From the NCBI GenBank assembly GCA_028277845.1, contig JANQFL010000055.1, positions 1 to 64,000 of the forward strand: a DNA stretch of 64,000 nt. The letters are read 5' to 3'. A model generated the notes under the pieces. It saw nothing but the letters and a program-made list of their open reading frames with translations, was not told the origin of the DNA and ran no database searches. This DNA comes from Sneathiellales bacterium (lineage in GTDB: Bacteria; Pseudomonadota; Alphaproteobacteria; JANQFL01). The position numbers and the translations under genes are program-made. Positions 35,132 to 45,549 of this stretch are shown piece by piece (position 1 is the stretch's first letter; each line of letters begins with the position of its first letter).

Positions 35132-36337
35132 CTACAGGACCTGACTCAAGCGGTCCAGGGCTTCCGAGGTTTGTGCCAGCTCCGCGACCAGGGCCAGCCG
35201 GATATAGGGCGACCCCGGATTGCCGCCGTCGCCGCCGGCCGGTCCGTTGGACGGGCGGCCGAGATATTCACCGGGCAGGGCGCGGACACCGGCCTCGGAC
35301 CACAATGTCTTCGTTGCTTCGACGCCGTCGCCGACATCGAGCCAGAGGAAAAACCCGCCTTCGGGATTGCGGAAGCCGAAGCGGTTGGAAAGCTTCTGGA
35401 TCGCCACGTCGAACTTGGCGCGGTAGAGCGCCCGGTTGGTTTCCACGTGGGCCTCGTCGCGCCACACGGCCGCGGACGCCGCCTGCACCGGCAGCGGTTG
35501 CGTCGCGCCGCCGTAACTGCGCAGGCGCAGGAAGGTGGCGGCGATGTCCGGGTCGCCGGCGGCGAAGCCCGAACGCAGGCCCGGCAGGTTCGAGCGTTTC
35601 GACAGGGAATGGAAAACCAGCACGTTGGACATGTCGCCACCCAGTTCGGCGCAGACCTCCAGCCCGCCCGGCGGCGGGGCGTCGTAATAGATCTCCGCGT
35701 AGCATTCATCCAACAGGAGAACTATGTCGAAATTCCGGCACAACTCGATGAGCCGGCGCAGGTACGCCTTGTCGGCGATGGCGCCTTGCGGGTTGGCCGG
35801 CGAACACAGATAGATCAGCGCCGTGCGCCGCAGCAGGTCTTCGTCCAGCCCGGTGTAGTCGGGCAGGAAACCGGTTTCGGCGGTGGTCGGCACCAGGACA
35901 GGTTCGGCCCCGGCGGCCACCGCCGCGCCGACGTAACAGTGATAGAACGGGTTGGGGATCAGCACGGCGGGCCGGCGGCCGTCCTTGACCCGCGGCACCG
36001 CCACCTGGGCGATCATGTAGAGCCCCTCCCGGGTGCCGTTCAACGGCACGATGTGGCGGCCCGGATCGATCATGCCGCCGGGCAGGGCGTAGCGCCGGTT
36101 CAGCCATTCGGCGATGGCGTTGCGGTAGGCGTCCGTTCCGGCCAGGGGCGGATATTTGCCGTAGCCCTCCTGGTGCTGGTTCAGGACATCGGATACGAAC
36201 GGCGGAAACGGGTGTTGCGGCTCGCCCAGGGTCAGGTTGATCGGCTGCATACCGGGCGGCGGCGCGGTATCGGCCAACAGCTCGCGCAGGCGCTGAAAGG
36301 GGTAGTCTTTTAGATGTTCGAGATGGGGATTCAGCAT
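35132..36337 (-). CDS. PLP aminotransferase, class I/II (DapC-like)
   Basis: A 401-residue fold-type I aminotransferase. Features are a LGEPQHPFPPF N-terminal segment, SPANPQGA for cofactor binding, LLDECYAEIY with the pyridine-nitrogen Asp, SLSKRSNLPGLRSGF with the Schiff-base Lys, and a late carboxylate-binding Arg in YIRLAL. In this synteny the gene is usually annotated as succinyldiaminopimelate transaminase (DapC) of lysine/meso-diaminopimelate synthesis. The family assignment is firm, the substrate is inferred. It lies 27 bp upstream of ftsK. Confidence 0.85.
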   Translation of the reverse strand: MLNPHLEHLKDYPFQRLRELLADTAPPPGMQPINLTLGEPQHPFPPFVSDVLNQHQEGYGKYPPLAGTDAYRNAIAEWLNRRYALPGGMIDPGRHIVPLNGTREGLYMIAQVAVPRVKDGRRPAVLIPNPFYHCYVGAAVAAGAEPVLVPTTAETGFLPDYTGLDEDLLRRTALIYLCSPANPQGAIADKAYLRRLIELCRNFDIVLLLDECYAEIYYDAPPPGGLEVCAELGGDMSNVLVFHSLSKRSNLPGLRSGFAAGDPDIAATFLRLRSYGGATQPLPVQAASAAVWRDEAHVETNRALYRAKFDVAIQKLSNRFGFRNPEGGFFLWLDVGDGVEATKTLWSEAGVRALPGEYLGRPSNGPAGGDGGNPGSPYIRLALVAELAQTSEALDRLSQVL

Positions 36338-36461
36338 GTGCCGATAATGGCCGGACCCGTTCGACGGTGCTCAAATACAAAGGGGTACAAAACAAAAACA
36401 AATGTAGCCATCCCCCGGGCGCGGCACAAGCCCGCTGTCTCCGCCACCCACGCACCCGGTC

Positions 36462-36489
36462 AAAAAAAGAGCGCGGACGAATCCGCGCT
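36462..36489 (-). terminator. Rho-independent terminator of the first amtB
   Basis: On the minus strand an 8-bp stem (36482-36489 with 36470-36477) with a UUCG loop is followed by a run of seven U (36468-36462). It lies about 50 bp after the ammonium transporter stop at 36538. Confidence 0.85.
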
Positions 36490-36537
36490 TTGAAAGTAGG
36501 CGGCCATCCGTGAACGCGTGGCCGCGGGGAAACCCCG

Positions 36538-37773
36538 TTACCGGACGGGGACGTCCTCCTCCGGTGTTGCACTGATCTTGTGAATGGACAGGTCGGCGCC
36601 GCGGTATTCGTCTTCCTCGTGCAGGCGGATGCCCATCGCCACCTTCAGGCCGCCGTAGACGGCGAAGCCGGCGGCGGTGGCCATGATCACGCCGGTGATG
36701 CAGCCGACCAACTGCGCCGCGAAGCTGACGCCGCCCAGGCCGCCCAGCGCCTCGAGGCCGAACACGCCGGCGGCCAGGCCGCCCCACAGGCCGCACAGGC
36801 CGTGCAGGGGCCAGACGCCGAGCACGTCGTCGATCTTCCATTTGTTCTGGCACCATGTGAAGGTGTAGACGAATAGGCCGCCGGCGACGCCGCCGACGAT
36901 CAACGACCCGATCGGGTGCATGACGTCGGAGCCGGCGCAGACGGCGACCAGGCCGGCCAGGGCGCCGTTGTGCACGAACCCCGGGTCGTTCCTGCCGGCG
37001 ACCATGGCCATGATGATGCCGCCGCCCATGGCCATCAGGGAATTCATCGCCACCAGGCCGGTGACGCCGTCGACGCTTTGCGCGCTCATGACGTTGAAGC
37101 CGAACCAGCCGACGGACAGCAGCCACGAACCCAGCGCCAGGAACGGGATGTTGGATGGCGGAATGCCGATCACCGAACCGTCCTTGCGGTAGCGGCCCAT
37201 GCGGGCGCCCAGCATGACGACGGCGCCCAAGGCCAGCCAGCCGCCCATGGCGTGCACCACGATGGAGCCGGCGAAGTCATGGAAGGTGGCGCCGGTCAGG
37301 CCCTCGACCCAGCCCTGGAAGCCGAGCCGGTCGCCCCACACCATGCCCTCGAACAGGGGGTAGACCAGACCGACGAAGACCGCGGTGGCGATCAGCTGGG
37401 GAAAGAACTTGGCGCGTTCGGCGATACCGCCCGAGATGATGGCGGGTACGGCGGCGGCGAAGGTCAGCAGGAAGAAGAATTTGACCAGATCGTAGCCGCT
37501 GGCCGCGAATGTGTAGCCCGGCGCCTCGGCGCTGCCCGACAGCACGGCGGCGTTGACGAAGAAGTCCGTGCCGTAGGCCACGGCGTAGCCGATGAAGAAG
37601 TACGCCACCGTCGAAATGGAAAAGTCGACCAGGATTTTGACCAGGGCATTGACCTGGTTCTTCTTGCGCACGGTGCCGACCTCGAGAAAGGCGAAGCCGC
37701 CATGCATGGAGAGAACCAGAATGGCCCCCATCAAAACGAAAAAAACATCCGCACCGGATTTGAACGCGTCCAT
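36538..37773 (-). CDS. amtB: Ammonium transporter (Amt)
   Basis: Eleven-helix ammonium channel, 411 residues from the ATG at 37773, which has a GGGG ribosome binding site and a sigma-54-like promoter 44 bp upstream. The pore histidines are in GSIVVHAMGGW and WPLHGLCG, with the conserved Asp in the FHDFAGS stretch. An in-frame ATG at 37860 lies upstream of that promoter and is not preferred. A second Amt gene with its own P-II partner follows upstream, so this copy probably serves as an additional nitrogen-controlled channel. Confidence 0.95.
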   Translation of the reverse strand: MDAFKSGADVFFVLMGAILVLSMHGGFAFLEVGTVRKKNQVNALVKILVDFSISTVAYFFIGYAVAYGTDFFVNAAVLSGSAEAPGYTFAASGYDLVKFFFLLTFAAAVPAIISGGIAERAKFFPQLIATAVFVGLVYPLFEGMVWGDRLGFQGWVEGLTGATFHDFAGSIVVHAMGGWLALGAVVMLGARMGRYRKDGSVIGIPPSNIPFLALGSWLLSVGWFGFNVMSAQSVDGVTGLVAMNSLMAMGGGIIMAMVAGRNDPGFVHNGALAGLVAVCAGSDVMHPIGSLIVGGVAGGLFVYTFTWCQNKWKIDDVLGVWPLHGLCGLWGGLAAGVFGLEALGGLGGVSFAAQLVGCITGVIMATAAGFAVYGGLKVAMGIRLHEEDEYRGADLSIHKISATPEEDVPVR

Positions 37774-37816
37774 TGTGGTCCCCGACTCGTTTGTTGTGCT
37801 CTTTGGCACCCCTTGT

Positions 37817-37834
37817 TTCCAAGTTTCGTGCCAG
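37817..37834 (-). promoter_or_regulatory. Sigma-54-like promoter of amtB
   Basis: The minus strand reads CTGGCACGAAACTTGGAA: a perfect -24 TGGCACG and a TTG at the correct -12 spacing (TTGGA for TTGCA). It lies 44 bp before the amtB ATG at 37773. Sigma-54 and NtrC control of ammonium transporters is well established. Confidence 0.7.
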
Positions 37835-37943
37835 CCGGGAATAGCTAGAGATACTGCCAATTTTCAGTGGATGGCGAACCGTGAGGATCGAATAATGCCC
37901 AAATTTTGATCTGCGTAGAGAGGAAGTGGTTACAATTTAAGCA

Positions 37944-37969
37944 AAAGGAGAGGGCGCCGAAACGCCCTC
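37944..37969 (-). terminator. Terminator of glnK-amtB
   Basis: On the minus strand a 7-bp GC stem (37963-37969 with 37950-37956, 6-nt loop) is followed by CCTTTTGC. It is placed about 35 bp after the second ammonium transporter stop. The U-run is short, so strength is uncertain. Confidence 0.55.
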
Positions 37970-38002
37970 CCAAGTTGGACCACTAGGGTCGGGGTTATCC
38001 GG

Positions 38003-39328
38003 TCACGCTATCTGAGAACCGCGACCGAATTCCGGATAGGCTTCCAGACCGAGCTCGGTACGGTCGAGGCCCAACGCTTCCTCTTCCTCGCTGGCACGCA
38101 CGCCCATGGTCAGTTTCAGGGCCAGCCACACCACTAGGCTGCAAGCCACGACGAAGGCACCGATCGAGACCACGCCGATGGCCTGGGTGACGACGCTGGC
38201 GTCGCCGTTGGTGATCGGCACGGCGAGGGTGCCCCAGATACCGGCGAACAGGTGGACCGGAATGGCGCCGACCACGTCGTCGATCTTCAGCTTGTCCAGG
38301 AGCGGCACGGCGAACACGACGATGACGCCGCCGACGGCACCGATCAGCACGGCCGATCCGAGCGTCGGGGTATCGGGCCCGGCGGTGATCGAAACCAGGC
38401 CGGCCAGGGCGCCGTTCAGCACCATGGTCAGGTCGACCTTCTTGTACAGCACCTGCGTGGCGGCCATGGCGGCGACCACACCGCCCGCGGCGGCGATGCC
38501 CGTGTTGGCGAAAATGTTCGACATGGCGATGGCGTCGGCCGCCGAACCCAGGGCGAGCTGCGAACCGCCGTTGAAGCCGAACCAGCCGAGCCACAGGATG
38601 AAGGTGCCGATGGTGGCCAGCGGCAGGGACGAGCCCGGCATCACGTGGATCTGGCCTTCGGCGCCGTACTTGCCCTTGCGGGCGCCCAGGATGATGGCGC
38701 CGGTCAGGGCGGCCCAGCCGCCGGTGGAGTGCACGATGGTGGAACCGGCGAAGTCGGCGAAACCCCGTTCGGCGAGCCAGCCGCCGCCCCACTGCCAGGC
38801 GCCCTGGATCGGGTAGATCACGCCGGTCAGCACGACGACGAAAATCAGGAACGGCCACAGACGGATGCGTTCGGCCAGGGTGCCGGACACGATCGACGCC
38901 GCCGTGGCGACGAAGACCATCTGGAAGAACCAGTCGGACGACGCGGCATAACCGGCTTCGAAGTCTCCGGCCAGCGCCTTGGCATCGTCGGCGCCCCAGA
39001 GTGACAGGCCGCCGATGAAGCCGCCGTCGACGCCGTCATACATCAGATTGTAGCCGATCAGGTAGTACATGATCATGGCGACCGAGAAGAGGCCGACGTT
39101 TTTCAGCAGGATGGTGGCGACGTTCTTGGTCCGCACCAGGCCCGCCTCCAGCATGGCGAAGCCGGCGGCCATCCACATCACCAGGAAGCCATTGACGAGG
39201 AACGAAAAGGTGTTGAATACGTAGGCGGTTTCGGAAGAAACCTCGGCCTGCGCCGGCGACGCGACGATCATTGCCGCCGCCGCGGCCACCAATGCCATCG
39301 CCCCGATCCGAGTTGTCTGTTTTACCAT
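38003..39328 (-). CDS. amtB: Ammonium transporter (Amt), glnK-linked
   Basis: A 441-residue ammonium channel from the ATG at 39328 (AGGAGT ribosome binding site). Unlike the copy at 36538 it has a cleavable N-terminal signal-like segment (residues ~8-29, ending ASPAQA) before the eleven helices. Pore histidines are seen in GSTIVHSTGGW and PVHLFAGIWG. It lies 17 bp downstream of glnK, the usual pair in which GlnK plugs the channel when ammonium is high. Confidence 0.95.
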   Translation of the reverse strand: MVKQTTRIGAMALVAAAAAMIVASPAQAEVSSETAYVFNTFSFLVNGFLVMWMAAGFAMLEAGLVRTKNVATILLKNVGLFSVAMIMYYLIGYNLMYDGVDGGFIGGLSLWGADDAKALAGDFEAGYAASSDWFFQMVFVATAASIVSGTLAERIRLWPFLIFVVVLTGVIYPIQGAWQWGGGWLAERGFADFAGSTIVHSTGGWAALTGAIILGARKGKYGAEGQIHVMPGSSLPLATIGTFILWLGWFGFNGGSQLALGSAADAIAMSNIFANTGIAAAGGVVAAMAATQVLYKKVDLTMVLNGALAGLVSITAGPDTPTLGSAVLIGAVGGVIVVFAVPLLDKLKIDDVVGAIPVHLFAGIWGTLAVPITNGDASVVTQAIGVVSIGAFVVACSLVVWLALKLTMGVRASEEEEALGLDRTELGLEAYPEFGRGSQIA

Positions 39329-39345
39329 TGGATTGACTCCTGACT

Positions 39346-39684
39346 TCAAAGTGCGTCTGCGTCGGTCTCGCCGGTACGGATACGCACCGCCTTCTCGACA
39401 TCGAAAACGAAAATCTTGCCGTCACCGATCTGGCCGGTGCCGGCCGACGTCTGAATGGCTTCCACCGCGCGCTCCGCCAGATCGGCCGGAACCACGATTT
39501 CGATTTTCAGCTTGGGAAGAAACGTGACGGCGTATTCGGCGCCACGGTAGATTTCGGTATGACCCTTCTGGCGGCCGTACCCCCTGACTTCGGAGACCGT
39601 CAAACCTTGTACCCCGACGCCCCCCAGGGCTTCGCGCACGTCATCCAGCTTGAACGGCTTGATGATTGCCATGACCATTTTCAT
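39346..39684 (-). CDS. glnK: P-II nitrogen regulatory protein GlnK
   Basis: Trimeric signal protein of 112 residues. The T-loop has Y51, the expected uridylylation site, in GHTEIYRGAEY, after the KPFKLDDV start. The C-terminal part has the GTGQIGDGKIFV ATP/2-oxoglutarate-binding segment. It senses 2-oxoglutarate and energy state and controls AmtB and nitrogen enzymes. The ATG at 39684 follows a GGGAC site; the frame to 39804 crosses the sigma-54-like promoter and is not used. Confidence 0.95.
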   Translation of the reverse strand: MKMVMAIIKPFKLDDVREALGGVGVQGLTVSEVRGYGRQKGHTEIYRGAEYAVTFLPKLKIEIVVPADLAERAVEAIQTSAGTGQIGDGKIFVFDVEKAVRIRTGETDADAL

Positions 39685-39740
39685 TGTGTTGTCCCTTCGT
39701 CCCATGACTCGAAGCGGGCGACCCCGCTTGGACGCCTTAG

Positions 39741-39758
39741 AGTCAAATTCCGTGCCAA
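39741..39758 (-). promoter_or_regulatory. Sigma-54-like promoter of glnK-amtB
   Basis: The minus strand reads TTGGCACGGAATTTGACT: consensus -24 TGGCACG and TTGA at the -12 position (consensus TTGC). It is 57 bp upstream of the glnK ATG. A small palindrome-like TTGCAATGCAA lies just upstream (about 39765-39775), where an NtrC half-site pair could sit. Confidence 0.7.
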
Positions 39759-39962
39759 CTTTGTTGCATTGCAATAAATTCAATAAATTCATGAACTTAC
39801 TCAAGAACGACCATTTTCCTTGAGTTCACGGCTTCTCTAGAATGCCTAATATTTAGACAACATAATTCATTTGATGAATTGATAGGCAAATCCAATTCTG
39901 GACAATCGGGGACCGGCGCGGGATGGTGCCGCCATGAACGAACGACAGGAAAAAAGTCGGAT

Positions 39963-41180
39963 ATGGGAAGCCCCGTGATGCAGGCCGACATCGCCATTAT
40001 CGGTGGCGGACTGGTCGGACTCAGCCTGGCCTGCGCCGCCGGCGGCGCCGGTTTGCAGGTCGTCATTGTCGACCGGGACGATCCGCGTGCGGTGCTGGAT
40101 CAGGGCTTCGACGGCCGGGTTTCGGCCATCGCCTACGCCAGTTATCAGTTGCTCAAGACGACGGGTGTCTGGGCACACGTCGCCGAAGCCCAGCCGATCC
40201 TGGATATCCGGGTGACCGACGGGGATTCACCCCTGTTCCTGCACTACGATCATCGGCAGATCGGCGACGAGCCGTTCGGCTTCATGGTCGAAAACCGGTT
40301 GCTGCGCGTCGCGCTGGACCGGGCGGCGACGGCGTGCCCGCACATTCACCGGCTGGCACCCGCCACCGTCACAGGCATGGAGCGCGGCCGCGATGATGTG
40401 ACGATCGGCCTGGCGGACGGGTCTTCCGTGCGGGCGCCGTTGGTGGTCGGTGCCGAAGGCCGGCGGTCGCCGACCCGCGAGGCCGCCGGCATCAACACGG
40501 TCGGCTGGTCCTATCATCAGACCGGGATCGTCTGCACGGTGGAACACGCCGTGCCTCATCAGGGTGTCGCGCATGAACGCTTTCTGCCGGCCGGACCGTT
40601 CGCCATCCTGCCCATGACCGGCGCCCGCTCGTCCCTGGTGTGGACCGAACCGACCGATGTGGCCGCCGCCATCATGGCGCTCGACGATGCGGCGTTTCTC
40701 GACGAACTCCGTGACCGTTTCGGTGATTTTCTCGGTGACCTGTCGGTCACCGGCCCGCGCTGGAGCTATCCGTTGGCGCTGCAGAACGCCGAACGCTACA
40801 CCGACCATCGCCTGGTCCTGGTGGGCGACGCCGCCCACGGCATGCACCCCATCGCCGGCCAGGGCCTCAACCTGGGCCTGCGCGATGTGGCGGCGCTGGC
40901 GGAGGTGCTGGTGGACCGGGCCAGGCTCGGTCTCGATCTCGGTGCGGCGGACGGGCTGGAGCGCTACGAGCGCTGGCGGCGGTTCGATTCGGTGTCCCTG
41001 CTGGCGGTCACCGACGTCCTGAACCGGCTGTTTTCCAACGACGTTACGCCGGTCAAGGCGGCCCGCGATTTGGGTCTGGCGGCCGTCGACCGCATGCCGG
41101 CGCTGAAGGGCTTCTTCATGCGCCATGCCCGCGGCACGGTCGGCAAGCTGCCGCGTCTCTTACAAGGGGTGTCTCTTTAA
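39963..41180 (+). CDS. UbiH/UbiF/COQ6-family FAD monooxygenase
   Basis: Flavin hydroxylase of ubiquinone ring modification, 405 residues. N-terminal dinucleotide fold IIGGGLVGLSLA (about residues 10-21); the DG motif region (VVGAEGRRSPTRE); and the second FAD motif GDAAHGMHPIAGQGLNLGLRDV (about 282-303) typical of UbiH-type enzymes. Which ring carbon it hydroxylates cannot be read from sequence. It is divergent from glnK and followed by the second 29-bp inverted-repeat terminator. Confidence 0.9.
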   Translation: MGSPVMQADIAIIGGGLVGLSLACAAGGAGLQVVIVDRDDPRAVLDQGFDGRVSAIAYASYQLLKTTGVWAHVAEAQPILDIRVTDGDSPLFLHYDHRQIGDEPFGFMVENRLLRVALDRAATACPHIHRLAPATVTGMERGRDDVTIGLADGSSVRAPLVVGAEGRRSPTREAAGINTVGWSYHQTGIVCTVEHAVPHQGVAHERFLPAGPFAILPMTGARSSLVWTEPTDVAAAIMALDDAAFLDELRDRFGDFLGDLSVTGPRWSYPLALQNAERYTDHRLVLVGDAAHGMHPIAGQGLNLGLRDVAALAEVLVDRARLGLDLGAADGLERYERWRRFDSVSLLAVTDVLNRLFSNDVTPVKAARDLGLAAVDRMPALKGFFMRHARGTVGKLPRLLQGVSL

Positions 41181-41205
41181 GTTTTTTGCTGGCGCAAAAA
41201 CCTAA

Positions 41206-41278
41206 GCCGGCCCGCTCCCCCGTCCCAACCACCCCTAGGGTACACTCATGGGTGGTTGGGACGGGGGAGCGGGCCGGC
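41206..41278. terminator. 29-bp perfect inverted repeat between converging genes (copy 2)
   Basis: Arms 41206-41234 and 41250-41278 are perfect reverse complements with a 15-nt loop. It lies between the plus-strand hydroxylase stop (41180) and the minus-strand dehydrogenase stop (41299). The stem core (CCCGCTCCCC.GTCCCAACCACCC type) and loop match the repeat at 8443-8518. Confidence 0.7.
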
Positions 41279-41298
41279 CTGGCCCATCCAACAGAGTC

Positions 41299-42063
41299 TT
41301 ATCTAGGCGCCATGCGGATGGCGCCGTCGAGGCGGATGACTTCGCCGTTCATCATCGGGTTTTCGATGATATGGCGGGCGAGCGACGCATATTCATACGG
41401 CGTGCCCAGCCGCTGCGGGAACGGCACGCTGGCGCCCAGGGCTTCCTGCACTTTTTCAGGCAAAGTTTCCATCAGCGGGGTCTTGAACAGGCCCGGCGCG
41501 ATGGTGCAGTTACGGATGCCCAGGTTCGACAGGTCGCGGGCGATCGGCAGGGTCATGCCGACGACGCCGCCCTTGGAGGCGGAATAGGCCGCTTGGCCGA
41601 TCTGGCCGTCGAACGCGGCGACAGACGCGGTGGAGATGCACACGCCGCGCTCGCCGTCGTCGTTGACCGGGTCCTCGGCCGCCATATGGGTCGCCGCCAG
41701 CCGGATGCAGTTGAAGCTGCCGATCAGGTTGATGGTGATGACCTTGCTGAACTGGGCGAACGAGTGCGGCTCGCCGCGCGACGTGGTCTTGGCCGCCGGG
41801 CCGATGCCGGCGCAGTTGACCAGGATGCGGGCGGCGCCGTGGGCGTTCTTGATGGTCTCGAACGCCGCCGCTGCCGCGTCCTCGCTCGACACGTCGCATT
41901 CGACGAAGATGCCGCCCAGTTCACTGGCGATGCCCTCGCCGCGATCCTTGTTCAGGTCCAGAATGGCCACTTTGGCCCCGGCGGCCGCAAGTTCCCGTGC
42001 GGTGCCTTCACCCAGGCCCGACGCGCCACCGGTCACGGCGGCTGAAACGCCCGAAATATCCAT
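41299..42063 (-). CDS. Short-chain dehydrogenase, 3-hydroxyacyl-CoA dehydrogenase type (HSD10-like)
   Basis: A 254-residue SDR. NAD-binding TGGASGLG at residues 11-18; DLNKD after strand 2, which favours NAD; NCAGIG; catalytic Ser-Tyr-Lys in STASVAAF and YSASKGG. The sequence MAPR end and [12 protein letters not shown] are typical of the 3-hydroxyacyl-CoA dehydrogenase type 2 group. An acetoacetyl-CoA ligase gene lies nearby at 42978, consistent with short-chain acyl or ketone-body metabolism. Confidence 0.88.
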   Translation of the reverse strand: MDISGVSAAVTGGASGLGEGTARELAAAGAKVAILDLNKDRGEGIASELGGIFVECDVSSEDAAAAAFETIKNAHGAARILVNCAGIGPAAKTTSRGEPHSFAQFSKVITINLIGSFNCIRLAATHMAAEDPVNDDGERGVCISTASVAAFDGQIGQAAYSASKGGVVGMTLPIARDLSNLGIRNCTIAPGLFKTPLMETLPEKVQEALGASVPFPQRLGTPYEYASLARHIIENPMMNGEVIRLDGAIRMAPR

Positions 42064-42126
42064 GTTTTTCCTCCAACTTTGACAAGCCGCCGTCTTGTAT
42101 CAGATCGCCCCAGACAGCGCGAGCAC

Positions 42127-42151
42127 GCATTGTTTGCTCCTCAAACAATGC
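42127..42151. promoter_or_regulatory. Perfect 10-bp inverted repeat in divergent promoter region
   Basis: Arms 42127-42136 (GCATTGTTTG) and 42142-42151 (CAAACAATGC) with a 5-nt spacer. It sits between the divergent dehydrogenase (start 42063) and DUF1232 gene (start 42156), so it is a likely operator for a dimeric repressor. It is too close to the plus-strand ATG to be anything but regulatory. Confidence 0.5.
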
Positions 42152-42155
42152 CCAT

Positions 42156-42548
42156 ATGCGGGTCATGACCAGGGACAACGGAGATGACGGCAAATACGAT
42201 CCCGGCAAACTCGCCGAAGACGAACAATACGTTCGGCAGGGATTCTGGGACAAAATCCGATCAACGGCGAGTAAAATCCCGTTCGCCGAGGACGCCGTCG
42301 CCGCCTACTACTGCGCCATGGATTCCGCCACCCCCACCTATGTCAAGGCCATGCTGCTGGGCGCCATCGCCTACTTCATCATGCCGACCGACGTGATCCC
42401 CGATTTCATCGCCGCGCTCGGCTTCACCGACGACGCCTCGGTCCTCGCGGCAACCCTGGCGGCGGTCGGCCGGCACCTGACCCCGGAACACCGCGACCGG
42501 GCGCGCAGCCTGCTGAACAAGCCGGACCAGCTTGACGCCATGAAATAG
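42156..42548 (+). CDS. DUF1232 / YkvA-family membrane protein
   Basis: A 130-residue protein of unknown function. The family signature is the hydrophobic segment around residues 65-85 (AMLLGAIAYFIMPTDVIPDF) ending in the diagnostic P-x-D-x-IPD pattern, followed by GFTDDASVLAATLAAV. It is an inner-membrane protein with a cytosolic acidic N terminus. An ATG at 42165 is an equally good start. An operator-like palindrome lies directly upstream. Confidence 0.85.
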   Translation: MRVMTRDNGDDGKYDPGKLAEDEQYVRQGFWDKIRSTASKIPFAEDAVAAYYCAMDSATPTYVKAMLLGAIAYFIMPTDVIPDFIAALGFTDDASVLAATLAAVGRHLTPEHRDRARSLLNKPDQLDAMK

Positions 42549-42650
42549 CCGGGCCGCGATTCGTCCATTCTGATCCGCCAAGTTCTTTGCGCGGCGTTGC
42601 GTCTTCGAGTAAGTCTTGGTCAACAACACGGGACATCGGGAGGACGCACC

Positions 42651-42932
42651 ATGCAGTTCATGGTTTTCGCCTACGACGGCAAGGACGACGGCGCGCTGGA
42701 GCGGCGCATGACGGCGCGGCCCATCCATTTCGAGACCGTTCCGAAAATGAAGGAAGAGGGCACGCTGATCAACGGCGGCGCCATTCTCGACGACGACGGC
42801 AAGATGATCGGATCGATCGCGCTGTACGAATTTCCCGACCGCGCGGCCTTCGATGCCTGGTATGAAAACGAGCCCTACGTCACCATGGGTGTGTGGCAGG
42901 ACGTCACCATTCACACCGTCAAACTGGCCTGA
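42651..42932 (+). CDS. YciI-like protein
   Basis: A 93-residue ferredoxin-fold (dimeric alpha/beta barrel) protein. Family features visible are the MQFMVFAYDGKD start, the RPIHFETVPKMKEEGTLINGGAILDDDGKMIGS block containing the conserved His, and the FPDRAAFDAWYENEPYV segment. Exact function unknown; relatives include chloride-binding or weak hydrolase proteins. The ATG at 42651 has a GGGAGGA ribosome binding site. It precedes the acetoacetyl-CoA ligase gene by 45 bp, probably as an operon. Confidence 0.88.
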   Translation: MQFMVFAYDGKDDGALERRMTARPIHFETVPKMKEEGTLINGGAILDDDGKMIGSIALYEFPDRAAFDAWYENEPYVTMGVWQDVTIHTVKLA

Positions 42933-42977
42933 GCCAGCTCCACCAAACAATGATGGCCTGAGGCAGAGGAGAATACC

Positions 42978-44936
<1,959 letters not shown>

Positions 44937-45049
44937 CGGCTTAGGCCTGGCCGTGCCGCGACACTGAACCGCGCCATTTGTAAACGGAATATTAAAGCCT
45001 TCTTGCCACACTGACTTGACAGGTCGGGCCCTGGTGTAAGGAGGTTGGC

Positions 45050-45517
45050 ATGACACGCCAAGTCATGCGCGTTCGAGCGGAAGACCGGACACCGCGAAGC
45101 GGTGCCTCCCGCCACGATCCGGCGCCAGACCGGCTCTCGCAACAACCCGGACGCCGGTCCTCGGCCCCGGCGCCGCACGCGCCCCGCCGCGTCGCCTTGC
45201 GCCGCGATGACATCCGTGCCGTGCAAACCCAATTCGACAAGCGCTTGCCCGGCAGCTGCTGGTGCGGTTTCGCCAGCTGGGAGGAAACCTACCACTGCCG
45301 CCGGCCCAATCCGCAGGACTGCAAATCGGCGCCCGTCAACGATGCCGGTGCCGCGCGGCTTGTCCTGTTCACGCTGACAGACGGCAGCCGCTATCTGACA
45401 CTGAGCCGCTATGACGACGACCATCTGGAATTGACCAACGAGGTCGGCCATGTGGTGGCCTCGGCCGACCATGTCGATGCACTGATCGACGTCATCGAAC
45501 GGCCCGGACGGCGCTAG
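45050..45517 (+). CDS. Hypothetical protein, 155 aa
   Basis: Not recognised. An Arg/Pro-rich, probably disordered N terminus (residues 1-50) is followed by a compact domain with a Cys-containing segment (CWCGFASWEETYHCRRPNPQDC, four cysteines) and a beta-rich C terminus (ARLVLFTLTDGSRYLTLSRYDDDHLEL). The cysteines may bind metal. The ATG has an AAGGAGG site 6 nt upstream, good evidence for translation. No partner is evident. Confidence 0.6.
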   Translation: MTRQVMRVRAEDRTPRSGASRHDPAPDRLSQQPGRRSSAPAPHAPRRVALRRDDIRAVQTQFDKRLPGSCWCGFASWEETYHCRRPNPQDCKSAPVNDAGAARLVLFTLTDGSRYLTLSRYDDDHLELTNEVGHVVASADHVDALIDVIERPGRR

Positions 45518-45549
45518 GCACACGCCCCTTTCAGTCTCGTATCCGTGAG

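Noticed and set aside
34199-36313. Antisense open frame of about 700 codons across ftsK and the aminotransferase
   Set aside because: No motif and no ribosome binding site of note; it spans two well-supported genes.
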